A DNA stretch of 64,000 nucleotides from positions 62,001 through 126,000 of the forward strand of contig CAITUV010000047.1 of the NCBI GenBank assembly GCA_903895725.1. The letters run 5' to 3'. Below the pieces are notes generated by a model that was not told the DNA's origin, did no database searches, and saw only the letters and a program-made list of their open reading frames with translations. This DNA is from an uncultured Myxococcales bacterium (GTDB lineage: Bacteria > Myxococcota_A > UBA9042 > CAIXZC01). Positions 35,440-43,800 of the stretch are shown piece by piece. The position numbers and the translations under genes were made by a program. Within the stretch, counting starts at the first letter, position 1. Each line of letters opens with the position of its first letter.

Positions 35440-37638
35440 TCACAGGCAGCAACACCCCGTCTGCGGGCAGGTTAGCTTGACCAGCAGCTCGTATTCCCCC
35501 CAGTCCTGATCCTCCTCGAACGCGTATCGACCGTCCACGACGATGGTGTACCAGCCTTCATCCACAGCCTTGTAGCTGAACGCGTCTGCCTTCCCGTCGC
35601 CCCCCTTGTGGAAACAGCCGATCAGCGTTGTGGTGTCCCCTGCGCAGGAGATCCCCTTGTACAGCTTGAGCATCACGTCGAAGAAGGAGTCCAGCGGCGT
35701 GACGGTCACATCCAGAGTGTCCCCGGCCTTGAGCCAGATACGGTAGAAATCGTCCGACTCGGCATCGTAGCAGACGGACCCGCCGGACCAGAGGTCGTCG
35801 TCGTTGCCCGAGTATGTCGTGTCCCCCTTGACCAGCTTCCCTGCGAGGGCATCGAGCCGACCGATGATTCGGGCCGTGTCACATTCGGTCCCCTTGGGGC
35901 CGAGGTCGCTAGCGCACCCCTGGGCCTCGCAGTCGGGCACGCAGGTCTGGTTCTTGCACTTTTCGCCGGTCGCGCAGTCCAGGGCATCATTGCACTGGAC
36001 GCACTTGGTCCCGTCGGGAGTGCACACGGCAGTCGGGGCAGCGCAGGGGGCACAGGCCGGCCCGCAGGCCTCTTTCAGGTTGCAGAACTGGCACTTCCCC
36101 TCCAGGCATCGGAATCCAACTCCGCACGAGGCCTCGGTGCAGACGCACCCACCGCCCACGCACGAGGGGGTCTGGGCGTCGCACGCAACGCAATCGGGGC
36201 CGCAATGCGCCGGGTCGTCGTCACTGCAAGGGGAGCACGATTCCGCGTTGCACCACTGTCCGTCGGGGCAATACCCGTCGACCAGGCAGACGGCACACCC
36301 GATGCTCCCGCAGACCGGCGTGGGAGCCGTGCAGACGATGCATCCCTCCCCTCAGTGCAGCGCATTGTTGCACGGCATGCAGGCCCCCTCCCCGTTGCAC
36401 CAGTATCCGAGCCCGCACGAGTCCTCCGTGCACAGACACTTGCCGCCCACGCACGGCGCCCCCGTCCCGGGACACTTCACGCACTCGGTGCCGCAGTGGA
36501 GCGGGTCATCCTCTGTGCACGGCTGACAATCCACGCCGTCGCACCACTGCCCGGGACCGCACGACTGCGGGGTACACACGCACTTCCCCTCGGCACATCC
36601 CGGCTTGTCGCCTGACGTGCAGTCCAGGCACTCCGGCCCGCAGTGCAGCGGATCGTTGACGAGGCACGACTTGCACTTCCCCTCGTAGCACCAGAATCCG
36701 CCGTTGCACGATCCGGCATCGCACCGGCAGGAGCCGTCGAAACAGACCGGCATTTCGGCCGGACACTTGGCGCAGCCCGCACCGCAGTGCTCCCCGGTAT
36801 CGCATGGGGCGCACACCCCGGAGTCGCACCACGCCCCCTCCCCGCAGTCCGACATGTTCGCACAGACGCAGACTCCGCCCAGACAGACCGGTGTCGTGCC
36901 GGCGCACACCTCGCATCCGGGACCGCAGTGGAACGGGTCAGCATCGCCACACGCCTCGCAGAAGCCGGCGTGACACCACGTTCCCTTGCTGCACTGGGAA
37001 TCCTGACTGCACGTACACTTGCCCTGCTGGCAGACGACCCCCGCACCGCCCAGCGTGCAGTCGACACAGCCATAGCCGCAGTGCGTGTCCGCCTCACACG
37101 GAACGCACTTGCCGTTCGAGCACCAGGAACCGGTCATGCATGACTGCTCGTCGCACACGCACTGTCCCCCCGAGCAGTCCGGGGTCAGCAGGCCGCACGG
37201 AGCGCACTCGACCCCACACGCCTCCGGAGCATTGCACGGAACGCACTTCTCGTCTTCGCACAGCAACCCCGCTCCACACGGAATCGTGTCGTTGCACTGG
37301 ATGCACCCCTCCCCCCCCGGAGAGCAGACCATGCCGAACAGGGTGCAGTCCTGGCACTCCTTCCCGCACCGGGAATCCTGGTCACACGGACGGCAATACT
37401 GCCCGTCGCAGTAGCTCCCCGGTTCACAGCTCGTCTCAGTGCAGTAGCACCCTTTGTCCTTGCATACCGGCCGGTCCGCCGGGCAGTCATCGCACGAGAA
37501 GGAATCGGGGCCCGGAGGTGTGATCACGATCTCCCCGACGGGGACGATCTCCTGGTCGGGCTCCGCCGGGGCGGGGGAGGAGCACGCCCACGAGGCGGCA
37601 GAGAGCAGGAAAACGCCCGCGAAGCGCCAATTGACCAT
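35440..37638 (-). CDS. cysteine-rich exported protein interrupted by one in-frame UGA
   Basis: ATG at 37638 follows GGAGG and opens a lipoprotein-like signal (FLLSAASWACSS). About ten cysteine-rich units follow (for example DPLHCGPECLDC, HCGYGCVDCTLG), until TGA at 36354-36352 (codon 429). The same frame continues with no other stop for 304 codons to 35440. These encode two or more further units, a linker and a C-terminal pre-peptidase (PPC)-like beta domain ending GCCCL. The TGA occupies the position of the invariant cysteine in the H-C-G-x-x-C unit (ALH-stop-GEGC), so it is one base away from TGC. Either this is a recent nonsense mutation that truncates the protein, or the UGA is read as an amino acid. 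A hairpin follows but does not meet SECIS rules well. Function unknown. Confidence 0.7.
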
Positions 37639-37670
37639 GGGAACCTCCACCGGGCAGCACGACGGCCCCG

Positions 37671-37699
37671 ATTCTAGTTGGCGGCGCCCCCCCAGTCAA
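37671..37699 (-). promoter_or_regulatory. promoter of the UGA-containing cysteine-rich gene
   Basis: On the minus strand TTGACT (37699-37694) and TAGAAT (37676-37671) are 17 bases apart, each matching the consensus at 5 of 6 positions. Confidence 0.7.
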
Positions 37700-37747
37700 A
37701 ACATATGCGGGCACGCTGCAAAGCCCGCGCAGTGAAGCACGACCGCC

Positions 37748-37767
37748 ACGTGCATCGACATGCACGT
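37748..37767. promoter_or_regulatory. inverted repeat over the -35 box of the acyltransferase operon
   Basis: ACGTGCAT (37748-37755) and ATGCACGT (37760-37767) form a perfect 8-bp inverted repeat with a 4-base centre. The -35 hexamer (37755-37760) lies across that centre, so a protein bound here would block the promoter. Confidence 0.55.
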
Positions 37768-37783
37768 CCGGCCGCGCTAGAAT
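37755..37783 (+). promoter_or_regulatory. promoter of the C45/PlsC/sulfatase-fold operon
   Basis: TCGACA (37755-37760) and TAGAAT (37778-37783) are 17 bases apart, each 5 of 6 to consensus. The ATG at 37808 follows within 30 bases. Confidence 0.7.
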
Positions 37784-37807
37784 GGCGGCCCACAGGAGGT
37801 GTGGCGG

Positions 37808-39031
37808 ATGTTGCCCAGACGTGACTTCCTCAGATTGACGGCGGCGGGGCTTGCCGGGTTGGCCTGCGCCGGGCTTGACCGTTCCGGCAACGCCGTCGGG
37901 CTTGCCCAGGAGGCCGGAGCCGAGCTCCCCATCCAGCTCCAGACGGACCCGGAAACCATGTTCCCCAGGGTGTCTCTCACCGGGACCCCGTACAGCCGAG
38001 GCAGCCAGATCGGCCGAGCGTTTGGCCGCAACTTCCGGCTCGCAATCGACCGCCGTGCCGACTGGTTCAAGCCCCTGGCCGACTATGCGGCAAACGAGGG
38101 CAGGAAGAACGTGGAAGCCATGCTGGCCGCGGCCGAGAAGCACACTCCCGAGGCCGTCGAGGAGCTCCGAGGCTGGGCCGCCGGCGCGGGGATGGAATTC
38201 TCCGAGCTCTTCGTCTTCAACTGCAAGAGTGAAATCGAAGCGTTCCTCGATGTGCGCTGCGGATGCGCCGGCTGCTCCACCGTCGTCGTCAAGACGGCCG
38301 AGCGTCTCCTGGTGGCTCACAACGAGGACGGCCACACCAGCACCGAGGACCTCATGTTCCTCGTCCAGTTCGAGAATGCCGCACGAACTGCGGCGCTCGG
38401 CCTGGCCTACCCCGGCGTCATGGAAGGCAACGCCCCGTGGGTCAACAGCCACGGCATCGTCATGACGACCAACTACATCCCGTCGGCCAAGGTCGTTCCC
38501 GGCATTCCCCGGTACTTCCTGGACCGGATGGCCATGGAGGCCTCCACAGCCAACGCGGCGATCGACATCGTCAGCCACTCGGAGAGGGCCTATGGCTACC
38601 ACCACGTCGTGGCTTGTCTGCCCGACCGCAAGGCCTGGTCCGTCGAGGCGACGCCCGAGAAGCTCGAAGTCCACGAGATCGAGGGGCTCTTCCTCCACAC
38701 GAATCACCTGGTCTGGCCCGGGATGAAGGACCTTCCCCAGTTCGAGAAGTACATCGCTCTCTCGAGTGTTCCCCGGCTCGAATCGCTCCGGAAGAACCTG
38801 GGCGCCATCCCCGAGGCCAGGGATATCTCTGCGGACAAGGTTCTGGCAGCGCTCTCCTGCCACGACGGACGCCCCTACAGCGTGTGCCGCCATGCCCAGG
38901 GGGAAGCGACCGGCGCAACGCTCGGCACCGCCTTCTTCGAGTCCCCGGCCCACGATGGGCAGACCAATCCGTCGGTTCGCTTCTTCCGGAACCAGCCCTG
39001 CCTCGGCAAGTCCCGAGTCTTCCAGATCTGA
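37808..39031 (+). CDS. C45-type autoproteolytic acyltransferase/hydrolase, Tat-exported
   Basis: This is a 407-residue Ntn-hydrolase of the isopenicillin-N acyltransferase (peptidase family C45) type. A twin-arginine signal (PRRDFLRLTAAGLAG) predicts folded export. The GYxRGxxxG-like segment TPYSRGSQIGRAFGRNF precedes the catalytic region. CAGCSTVVV near residue 157 holds the candidate autocatalytic cysteine, followed by LLVAHNEDGHTS and NSHGIVMTTNY, typical of the fold. Such enzymes transfer or remove acyl groups on amides. ATG at 37808 is 9 bases from GGAGG; an in-frame GTG at 37799 is possible. It is the first gene of an operon with a PlsC-like acyltransferase and a sulfatase-fold membrane protein, so a periplasmic acyl-lipid or acyl-amide substrate is a fair guess. 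Confidence 0.85.
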   Translation: MLPRRDFLRLTAAGLAGLACAGLDRSGNAVGLAQEAGAELPIQLQTDPETMFPRVSLTGTPYSRGSQIGRAFGRNFRLAIDRRADWFKPLADYAANEGRKNVEAMLAAAEKHTPEAVEELRGWAAGAGMEFSELFVFNCKSEIEAFLDVRCGCAGCSTVVVKTAERLLVAHNEDGHTSTEDLMFLVQFENAARTAALGLAYPGVMEGNAPWVNSHGIVMTTNYIPSAKVVPGIPRYFLDRMAMEASTANAAIDIVSHSERAYGYHHVVACLPDRKAWSVEATPEKLEVHEIEGLFLHTNHLVWPGMKDLPQFEKYIALSSVPRLESLRKNLGAIPEARDISADKVLAALSCHDGRPYSVCRHAQGEATGATLGTAFFESPAHDGQTNPSVRFFRNQPCLGKSRVFQI

Positions 39032-39041
39032 CGGAGGCTGC

Positions 39042-39899
39042 ATGCGCCTGGAACCCGAGCTCGCCCGCCGTCTTGCCTCGCTCCGTCGGGCCTTTCTCGA
39101 GGAGGTACCCGTCGACGACCTCGATGCAGCGGACCCGCGGCTCCTGGCGGACATAGCCCCGCTGGTGGACGTGTTCGGCCAGGTGTACTACCGGCTCGAG
39201 GTCGAGGGGCTCGAGCTCCCCCCACCCGGCCCCGCTCTGGTGGTGATCAACCACAACGCCGGCATCTCCTTTGCCGAGCTGCTCGGCTTCGGGGGACGCT
39301 GGTACGTAGAGCGCGGCAGCCACGACATCCTCCACGGCCTGGCCCACGACGCCATGCTCAGGATTCCCTACCTCAAGAACTTCCTCATGCATGGCGGGGC
39401 CGTGCGGGCCTGCCACGAAAACGCGGACCGGATCCTGGACCGGGGACGGAAGATCCTGGTGGCCCCGGGAGGCAACCTGGAGGCCTTCCGCCCCCATCGC
39501 GACCGACATCGGATCCGCTTTGCCGGAAGAACCGGGTTCCTCAAGGTGGCGCTGCGGCACAAGGCCCCCATCGTGCCGGCCGTGTTCATCGGGGGGCACG
39601 ATACTTTCTTCGTGATCGATGATGGTCGCCGGATTGTCGAGGCACTCGGCCTTCACAAACGCCTCCGCCTGGACACATTTCCGCTCTTCCTGGGGCTGCC
39701 GTGGGGGCTTGCCGCAGGGCCCATCTTCCATCTGCCCCTCCCCGTCCGCTGCAAAGTCCGCATCCTGCCGCCCATACGACTCGACAAATACTCTCCCGGC
39801 GATGCGGACAACCCCGAGATTCTCAAGCACCTCTATGACGAGGTCACCGGACGGATGCAGGAGGCGCTCACCCAACTCGCCGAGGAGAGGATGAAATGA
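39042..39899 (+). CDS. PlsC-like lysophospholipid acyltransferase family protein
   Basis: This is a 285-residue acyltransferase-fold protein. The block-I motif reads VVINHNAGISFAE where PlsC has NHxxxxD; the acidic partner is replaced by glutamate or shifted. The block-III equivalent is APGGNLEAFRP (usually FPEGTR). This variant resembles diacylglycerol-acyltransferase-like and hemolysin-like branches. It may acylate a lipid or glycan rather than glycerol-3-phosphate. ATG at 39042 follows GGAGGCTGC, 10 bases after the C45 gene, and its stop overlaps the next ATG by 4 bases. Confidence 0.82.
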   Translation: MRLEPELARRLASLRRAFLEEVPVDDLDAADPRLLADIAPLVDVFGQVYYRLEVEGLELPPPGPALVVINHNAGISFAELLGFGGRWYVERGSHDILHGLAHDAMLRIPYLKNFLMHGGAVRACHENADRILDRGRKILVAPGGNLEAFRPHRDRHRIRFAGRTGFLKVALRHKAPIVPAVFIGGHDTFFVIDDGRRIVEALGLHKRLRLDTFPLFLGLPWGLAAGPIFHLPLPVRCKVRILPPIRLDKYSPGDADNPEILKHLYDEVTGRMQEALTQLAEERMK

Positions 39900-42001
39900 C
39901 GCTGCCTCGCCAATCTCTATGGGCCTCAGCCCTGGCCCGCCACCTGGCTGCGGCAGCAATGACATCTCTCGCACTGTGTGCGGCCGACTCGGCGGCACTG
40001 GCGCTTCTCCGCCCGGGCATCTTCTCGTCCGCAGCGACCTGGCTGCAGCTCATCTTCCTCTCACTCGGAGCCATCTTGTCCCTCCTTCTGCCCGCGGCCG
40101 CGCTCCTGGCGGCCCTGGGGTCAGTCCTCGACCGACCTCGGCTGCGGGCGGTGAGCCTGGCTTCGTCCGCACTGGCTCTCGCCACGTGCGTCTTTGCGCT
40201 CAACCTGCGCTTTGCCGGGAACAAGGTCGGGTTCCTGGTCGCCCTGCTGGTGGCCGCCGCAGCCCTCGGTGCCTTCCTGAATCTGGCCCTGCTCAAGGCC
40301 CGGGGGCGCCGGAAGCTCTCCATCGGCATGGCCGCCGCGGCAGGACTGCTGGCGGCAATCCTGTTTGCGCTCGACGTGACACAGTTGCCCGGACTGTACT
40401 CCACGCAGCACGTCACGGTCGGGCTCTTCACCTGGCTCCTGCTGCACTCGGCGTTCCTCCTGGTCCTGAGCCTGAGGGCGAGGCTCCTGCCGGAATCCCG
40501 AGGCCTGAGGCTGGCCTGCCTGTCGGCCCTGATTCCGGTCCCGCTCTCCGTGCTGCTCTTCTGGGTGACCCCGGGCGATGCCGTGGGCGAGGGGCTGCGC
40601 TGGGCCGCCACCTCCGGCAGCACCGTAACCCGGGAGGTCCTGCACCTGCTGGCAGCCGGAACCGACTTCGATCGAGACGGCCACGCCTCCCTGCTCGGCC
40701 GCGGCGACTGCGAGCCCTTCGACTCGGCGCTCCACCCCGGGGCTCCTGAAACCGCGGGAGACGGCATCGACGGCAACTGCATGGCCGGGGATCCCTCGGT
40801 GGACCAGGTGTCCGGGCTCAGGAGGCACCTCTCGGCCCGTCGGCCCCCCTTGGGCCGCTCCTGGCGCAACGTCCTGCTCGTCTCAGTGGATGCGCTGCGC
40901 CACGACCGCGTGTTCGGCCCCCGCGCCGCCCCCCCCCTCGCTGCGCTGGTTTCCCGCGGCCTCGTGATGGAGCGGGCCTGGTGCCTGTACCCGGGAACCG
41001 TTCCTTCCCTGTACGGCATGGTCACCTCCCGCCCGCCCTCGTCGTTCGAGCTCTCCCCCTACCAGAGCTTCGAGTTCCCCTCCGATGACCGCTCCCCGAC
41101 TCTGTTCGAAGTGGCTGAGCAGGCCGGAGTCCGTACCGGCGCCGTCGTGTTCCACGGGTCCCTCTCCCCGCGGTTCGGGATCACCCGCGGCGCCGGCAAG
41201 GTCTGGGCCCCGGGCATGTCGGGCGAAGGCATCTTTGCCCCCCAGACGACCGAGCAGGCGCTTGCCATGCTCGACGAGCTCAAGGGGGACCGTTTCCTCC
41301 TGTGGGTCCACTACTTCGACCCCCACGCCCCGTATGACGTGCCCTCGGACTCTCCGCTCAAGGCGTCCGATGACCTGACCCGCTACGATGCCGAGGTCGA
41401 GCGTGTCGCCGCCGAGCTGCCAGTGCTCGTGGCTGCCCTCGAGGAGCGCGGCCTCTCCAATGACACGGCCGTTGTCTTCTTCGCTGACCATGGGGAGGAA
41501 TTCCGGGAGCACCAGGGCGTGTTCCACGGACAGGCCCTGTACGAGGAATCCGTGCGGGTTCCCCTGGCCTTCCTGCTTCCCGGGCTACCCCCCGGAAGCG
41601 ATCCCACGCCAACGTCGCTCCTCGATGTCGCACCGACCGTGCTCGAGCTGCTGGGACTGGCCGATTCCACGCCGGCCACCTTCTTCGGGAGGTCGCTCGG
41701 TGCCCTGCTGGCCGGAGCGGGAACGGGCCGGAACGACGCCCAGGTCTCGACTCCAGGCCAGGCTCCGGTCCCCATCTTCCCCGAGGTCTTCCAGAAGGGA
41801 CGCACGCGCGTCGCCCGCTCCGTCATCCTCTGGCCCTGGAAGCTCATCCGACGCGAGGATGACGACGCGTTCGAGCTGTACGACCTGGAAAACGACCCGG
41901 GGGAGCTGAGAAACCTGTTCGACCCTCGACCTGCCGAGGCCACCGCGTTGGAGCAGCTGCTGGATCGGTATCTGGCTTTCCCGGAAAGCTCCCTGCGCTG
42001 A
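39896..42001 (+). CDS. membrane-anchored sulfatase/phosphotransferase-fold protein
   Basis: This is a 701-residue protein. Five or six transmembrane segments fill residues 1-235. A MopE-like metal-binding segment (DFDRDGHASLLGRGDC ... DGIDGNC) lies near residues 258-300. The alkaline-phosphatase/sulfatase-fold domain starts near 320: VLLVSVDALRHDR (metal site), GTVPSLYGMVTSRPP (nucleophile region), WVHYFDPHAPYDVP, and FFADHGEEFREH (metal site). The nucleophile position carries Thr in TVPS, not the Cys/Ser-x-Pro-x-Arg of sulfatases. A phosphotransferase or phosphodiesterase acting on a lipid or glycan head group is therefore more likely than sulfate hydrolysis. The ATG overlaps the preceding stop (ATGA). 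It is the third gene of the operon. Confidence 0.85.
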   Translation: MTLPRQSLWASALARHLAAAAMTSLALCAADSAALALLRPGIFSSAATWLQLIFLSLGAILSLLLPAAALLAALGSVLDRPRLRAVSLASSALALATCVFALNLRFAGNKVGFLVALLVAAAALGAFLNLALLKARGRRKLSIGMAAAAGLLAAILFALDVTQLPGLYSTQHVTVGLFTWLLLHSAFLLVLSLRARLLPESRGLRLACLSALIPVPLSVLLFWVTPGDAVGEGLRWAATSGSTVTREVLHLLAAGTDFDRDGHASLLGRGDCEPFDSALHPGAPETAGDGIDGNCMAGDPSVDQVSGLRRHLSARRPPLGRSWRNVLLVSVDALRHDRVFGPRAAPPLAALVSRGLVMERAWCLYPGTVPSLYGMVTSRPPSSFELSPYQSFEFPSDDRSPTLFEVAEQAGVRTGAVVFHGSLSPRFGITRGAGKVWAPGMSGEGIFAPQTTEQALAMLDELKGDRFLLWVHYFDPHAPYDVPSDSPLKASDDLTRYDAEVERVAAELPVLVAALEERGLSNDTAVVFFADHGEEFREHQGVFHGQALYEESVRVPLAFLLPGLPPGSDPTPTSLLDVAPTVLELLGLADSTPATFFGRSLGALLAGAGTGRNDAQVSTPGQAPVPIFPEVFQKGRTRVARSVILWPWKLIRREDDDAFELYDLENDPGELRNLFDPRPAEATALEQLLDRYLAFPESSLR

Positions 42002-42013
42002 CCGACGGCGCAG
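41993..42013. other. hairpin between convergent genes
   Basis: CTGCGC (41993-41998) and GCGCAG (42008-42013) form a 6-bp stem across the 14-bp gap between converging genes. No T-run follows on either strand, so a bidirectional terminator is possible but unproven. Confidence 0.3.
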
Positions 42014-42015
42014 GC

Positions 42016-42252
42016 TCACTCCAACGTCTTGAGCTCGGCCTCCAGGATCTGGATGATCGCCTTGAGCTTGGCTTCGTGCTGCTCTTCCTGCGCAGCCAGC
42101 TCTTCGAAGATCCTCCGGGACAGCTCGCCCGGTGCCTTCCGCGAGGCATTGCGGTAGAACTCCTGCGAGGACCGCTCCTTCGGCATTGCCAGCACGGCAA
42201 CCTCGAGGACCGCCTTGATTTCCTTGATCCGTTCCTTCTTGTCCTTCGCCAT
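42016..42252 (-). CDS. small ferritin-like (half-rubrerythrin) protein
   Basis: This is a 78-residue, all-helical protein. SQEFYRNASRKA and IFEELAAQEEQHEAKL match one ferritin/rubrerythrin helix pair, with E-x6-Y and ExxH iron-ligand patterns. There is only one pair, so a di-iron site would need a dimer, as in encapsulated-ferritin-like and other half-ferritins. ATG at 42252 follows GGAGAGGACCCC. It lies 15 bases after the cytochrome-b5-like membrane protein, suggesting a joint role in iron or oxygen handling. Confidence 0.68.
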   Translation of the reverse strand: MAKDKKERIKEIKAVLEVAVLAMPKERSSQEFYRNASRKAPGELSRRIFEELAAQEEQHEAKLKAIIQILEAELKTLE

Positions 42253-42267
42253 GGGGTCCTCTCCGTC

Positions 42268-42954
42268 CTAGGTGGGGAACGTGATCCGTCCGCCAATGAA
42301 ACCAAGCCCCAGCACCATCGGTGCGAAGGTCAACACCAGAATGTCGTACAGGAACCCGATCTCCTCCCCGCCGAAGAAACGCAGGGACAAGGCGGCCGCC
42401 CCGACGACGACGAACACGCCGGACAGCGCTATCTTCCACACGAACAGAGGGGTGGCCCGGCCATCGAACTGGAACTTCCAGTCGATCAGGCCGGACACGA
42501 TGGGCAGCGGGGACGAGGCAAGCCCCAGCACCAGGTTCCACAGGGCCACGGTCTCACACGTCTTGCAGTGCACGACCAGCGCAGCCAGCTGCAACAGCGA
42601 TGCCACGGCGCACAAGGCAATCGGGAAATGGACTGAGGCCGGGTGAGCATGCATCTTGTACAGCAGCGCGGCATACCAGGGAGGGGCGCTCGACTCCGGG
42701 ACGACCGCAGAGGCTGGAGCGCTCAGCACTCCGACCCTCGGCAGCCGGTCCATGCGATCGGCCGGATGCGGGGCAAGCTGCAGCGCGGTGGTGAGATCCC
42801 CGCCGGCCTGGTGCACCCGCACGTGCGTGCCGCTCCGCCACAACTTCGATTGCGTGGCATCATACACGATGCCATTGACGGCAACGTAGGCGGGCCGCCC
42901 ATCCTTTCCGTCAAACTGTGCCAGTTCTTCGACTGTGAAGTTCCGCTCGCTCAT
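42268..42954 (-). CDS. cytochrome-b5-like plus DUF2231 membrane protein
   Basis: This is a 228-residue fusion. Residues 1-75 look like a minimal cytochrome b5 heme-binding domain (FTVEELAQFDGKDGRPAYVAV, YDATQSKLW, candidate heme histidines in GTHVRVHQAG and LAPHPAD). Residues about 92-228 are a DUF2231-type four-helix membrane domain (MHAHPASVHFPIALC, with conserved HPxxVHFP). It is probably a membrane heme electron-transfer protein. It is followed by the ferritin-like gene, 15 bases downstream. Confidence 0.82.
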   Translation of the reverse strand: MSERNFTVEELAQFDGKDGRPAYVAVNGIVYDATQSKLWRSGTHVRVHQAGGDLTTALQLAPHPADRMDRLPRVGVLSAPASAVVPESSAPPWYAALLYKMHAHPASVHFPIALCAVASLLQLAALVVHCKTCETVALWNLVLGLASSPLPIVSGLIDWKFQFDGRATPLFVWKIALSGVFVVVGAAALSLRFFGGEEIGFLYDILVLTFAPMVLGLGFIGGRITFPT

Positions 42955-42994
42955 GGCATCGAATTCTGCACACCGGAAAAGGCTCCGTCAACAC

Positions 42995-43633
42995 CTACTT
43001 GGCGAGGCACTTCCCGTTCAGCGTCTCGATTTCGGACGCGATCCGCGAATCGGCCATGCACTTCTCCGGGTTGGTCAGAATCTCCTCGGCCTTCTTCGCT
43101 TCCTTGTTCAGCAGGGTGCAGCCGAACTGGTCAAAAGCCTTGACCATCCCGTCCACGAAGCAGTCCCGCGTGGCAGCCGGCATCTCGGCGCCGAACTCCT
43201 TCTTGATCGCCGCGGCAGCCAGGGCCCACGTGTTCGGGACGTTGACAAGAGCGCAGGCGATGAAGTTCTCCTCATCCTTGGCTTCCATGTTGGCCTTCTT
43301 GAGGCATTCCTCCTGGTTCTTGAGGTGCTCTGCCTCCGATGTGGTCCCCTCCGCATAGTAGTACTTGCACTCGGTCCCGTTCAGGAACTCGATCTTCTTG
43401 TCGACGAGGCACTTCAGGAGGGCATCCTTCTTGTCGGCAGGGAGGTCGATCTGGGTGGACAGCCCCGTGGTCAGCTCGGTCTGAATGCCGGCGGTGATTT
43501 CCGAGCGGGCATCCTCCCAGCCGGAAACTTTCTGGATGGCCTCCACTGCGAACTTGGGCCAGATCACGTACTTGAACAGCACGCCGAGTCCAATCAGAAC
43601 GACGGTGATGATGATTCCTCCCTTCGACTTCAT
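42995..43633 (-). CDS. membrane-anchored cysteine-containing protein of unknown function
   Basis: This is a 212-residue protein. One N-terminal transmembrane helix (GGIIITVVLIGLGVLFKYVIW) is followed by a soluble, mostly helical domain with at least eight cysteines spaced through it (KCLVDKK, EECLKK, RDCFVDG, FGCTLL, EKCMAD, GKCLAK), consistent with disulfides outside the cytoplasm. I do not recognise the family. ATG at 43633 follows GGGGGGAGC. It is 40 bases upstream of the cytochrome-b5-like gene and probably in the same transcript. Confidence 0.75.
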   Translation of the reverse strand: MKSKGGIIITVVLIGLGVLFKYVIWPKFAVEAIQKVSGWEDARSEITAGIQTELTTGLSTQIDLPADKKDALLKCLVDKKIEFLNGTECKYYYAEGTTSEAEHLKNQEECLKKANMEAKDEENFIACALVNVPNTWALAAAAIKKEFGAEMPAATRDCFVDGMVKAFDQFGCTLLNKEAKKAEEILTNPEKCMADSRIASEIETLNGKCLAK

Positions 43634-43800
43634 GGCTGCTCCCCCCAGTCAAGGACCCTCGAACGCCGAACAACCTGTCCGGCAGTCTGCAGGCCAACTG
43701 ATGCAGCGTCGCCTGATACCACGACCGAGTCAACTGAATTGTCGGGGGTGGCGCCCCCTGTTGGAGCATGGTAACGTAGCTACCCATCAGGAGGTCGTCC

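Noticed and set aside
36280..36351. A standard SECIS element after the UGA at 36352
   Set aside because: The best hairpins have loops TCGTC or TCCCAC, the first one too close to the UGA, and neither has a G in the first two loop positions, so they do not meet the bacterial rules.
43744..43758. GGGGG/CCCCC hairpin as a terminator before hexokinase
   Set aside because: The stem is only 5 bp with no T-run on either strand, so it does not support a terminator call.
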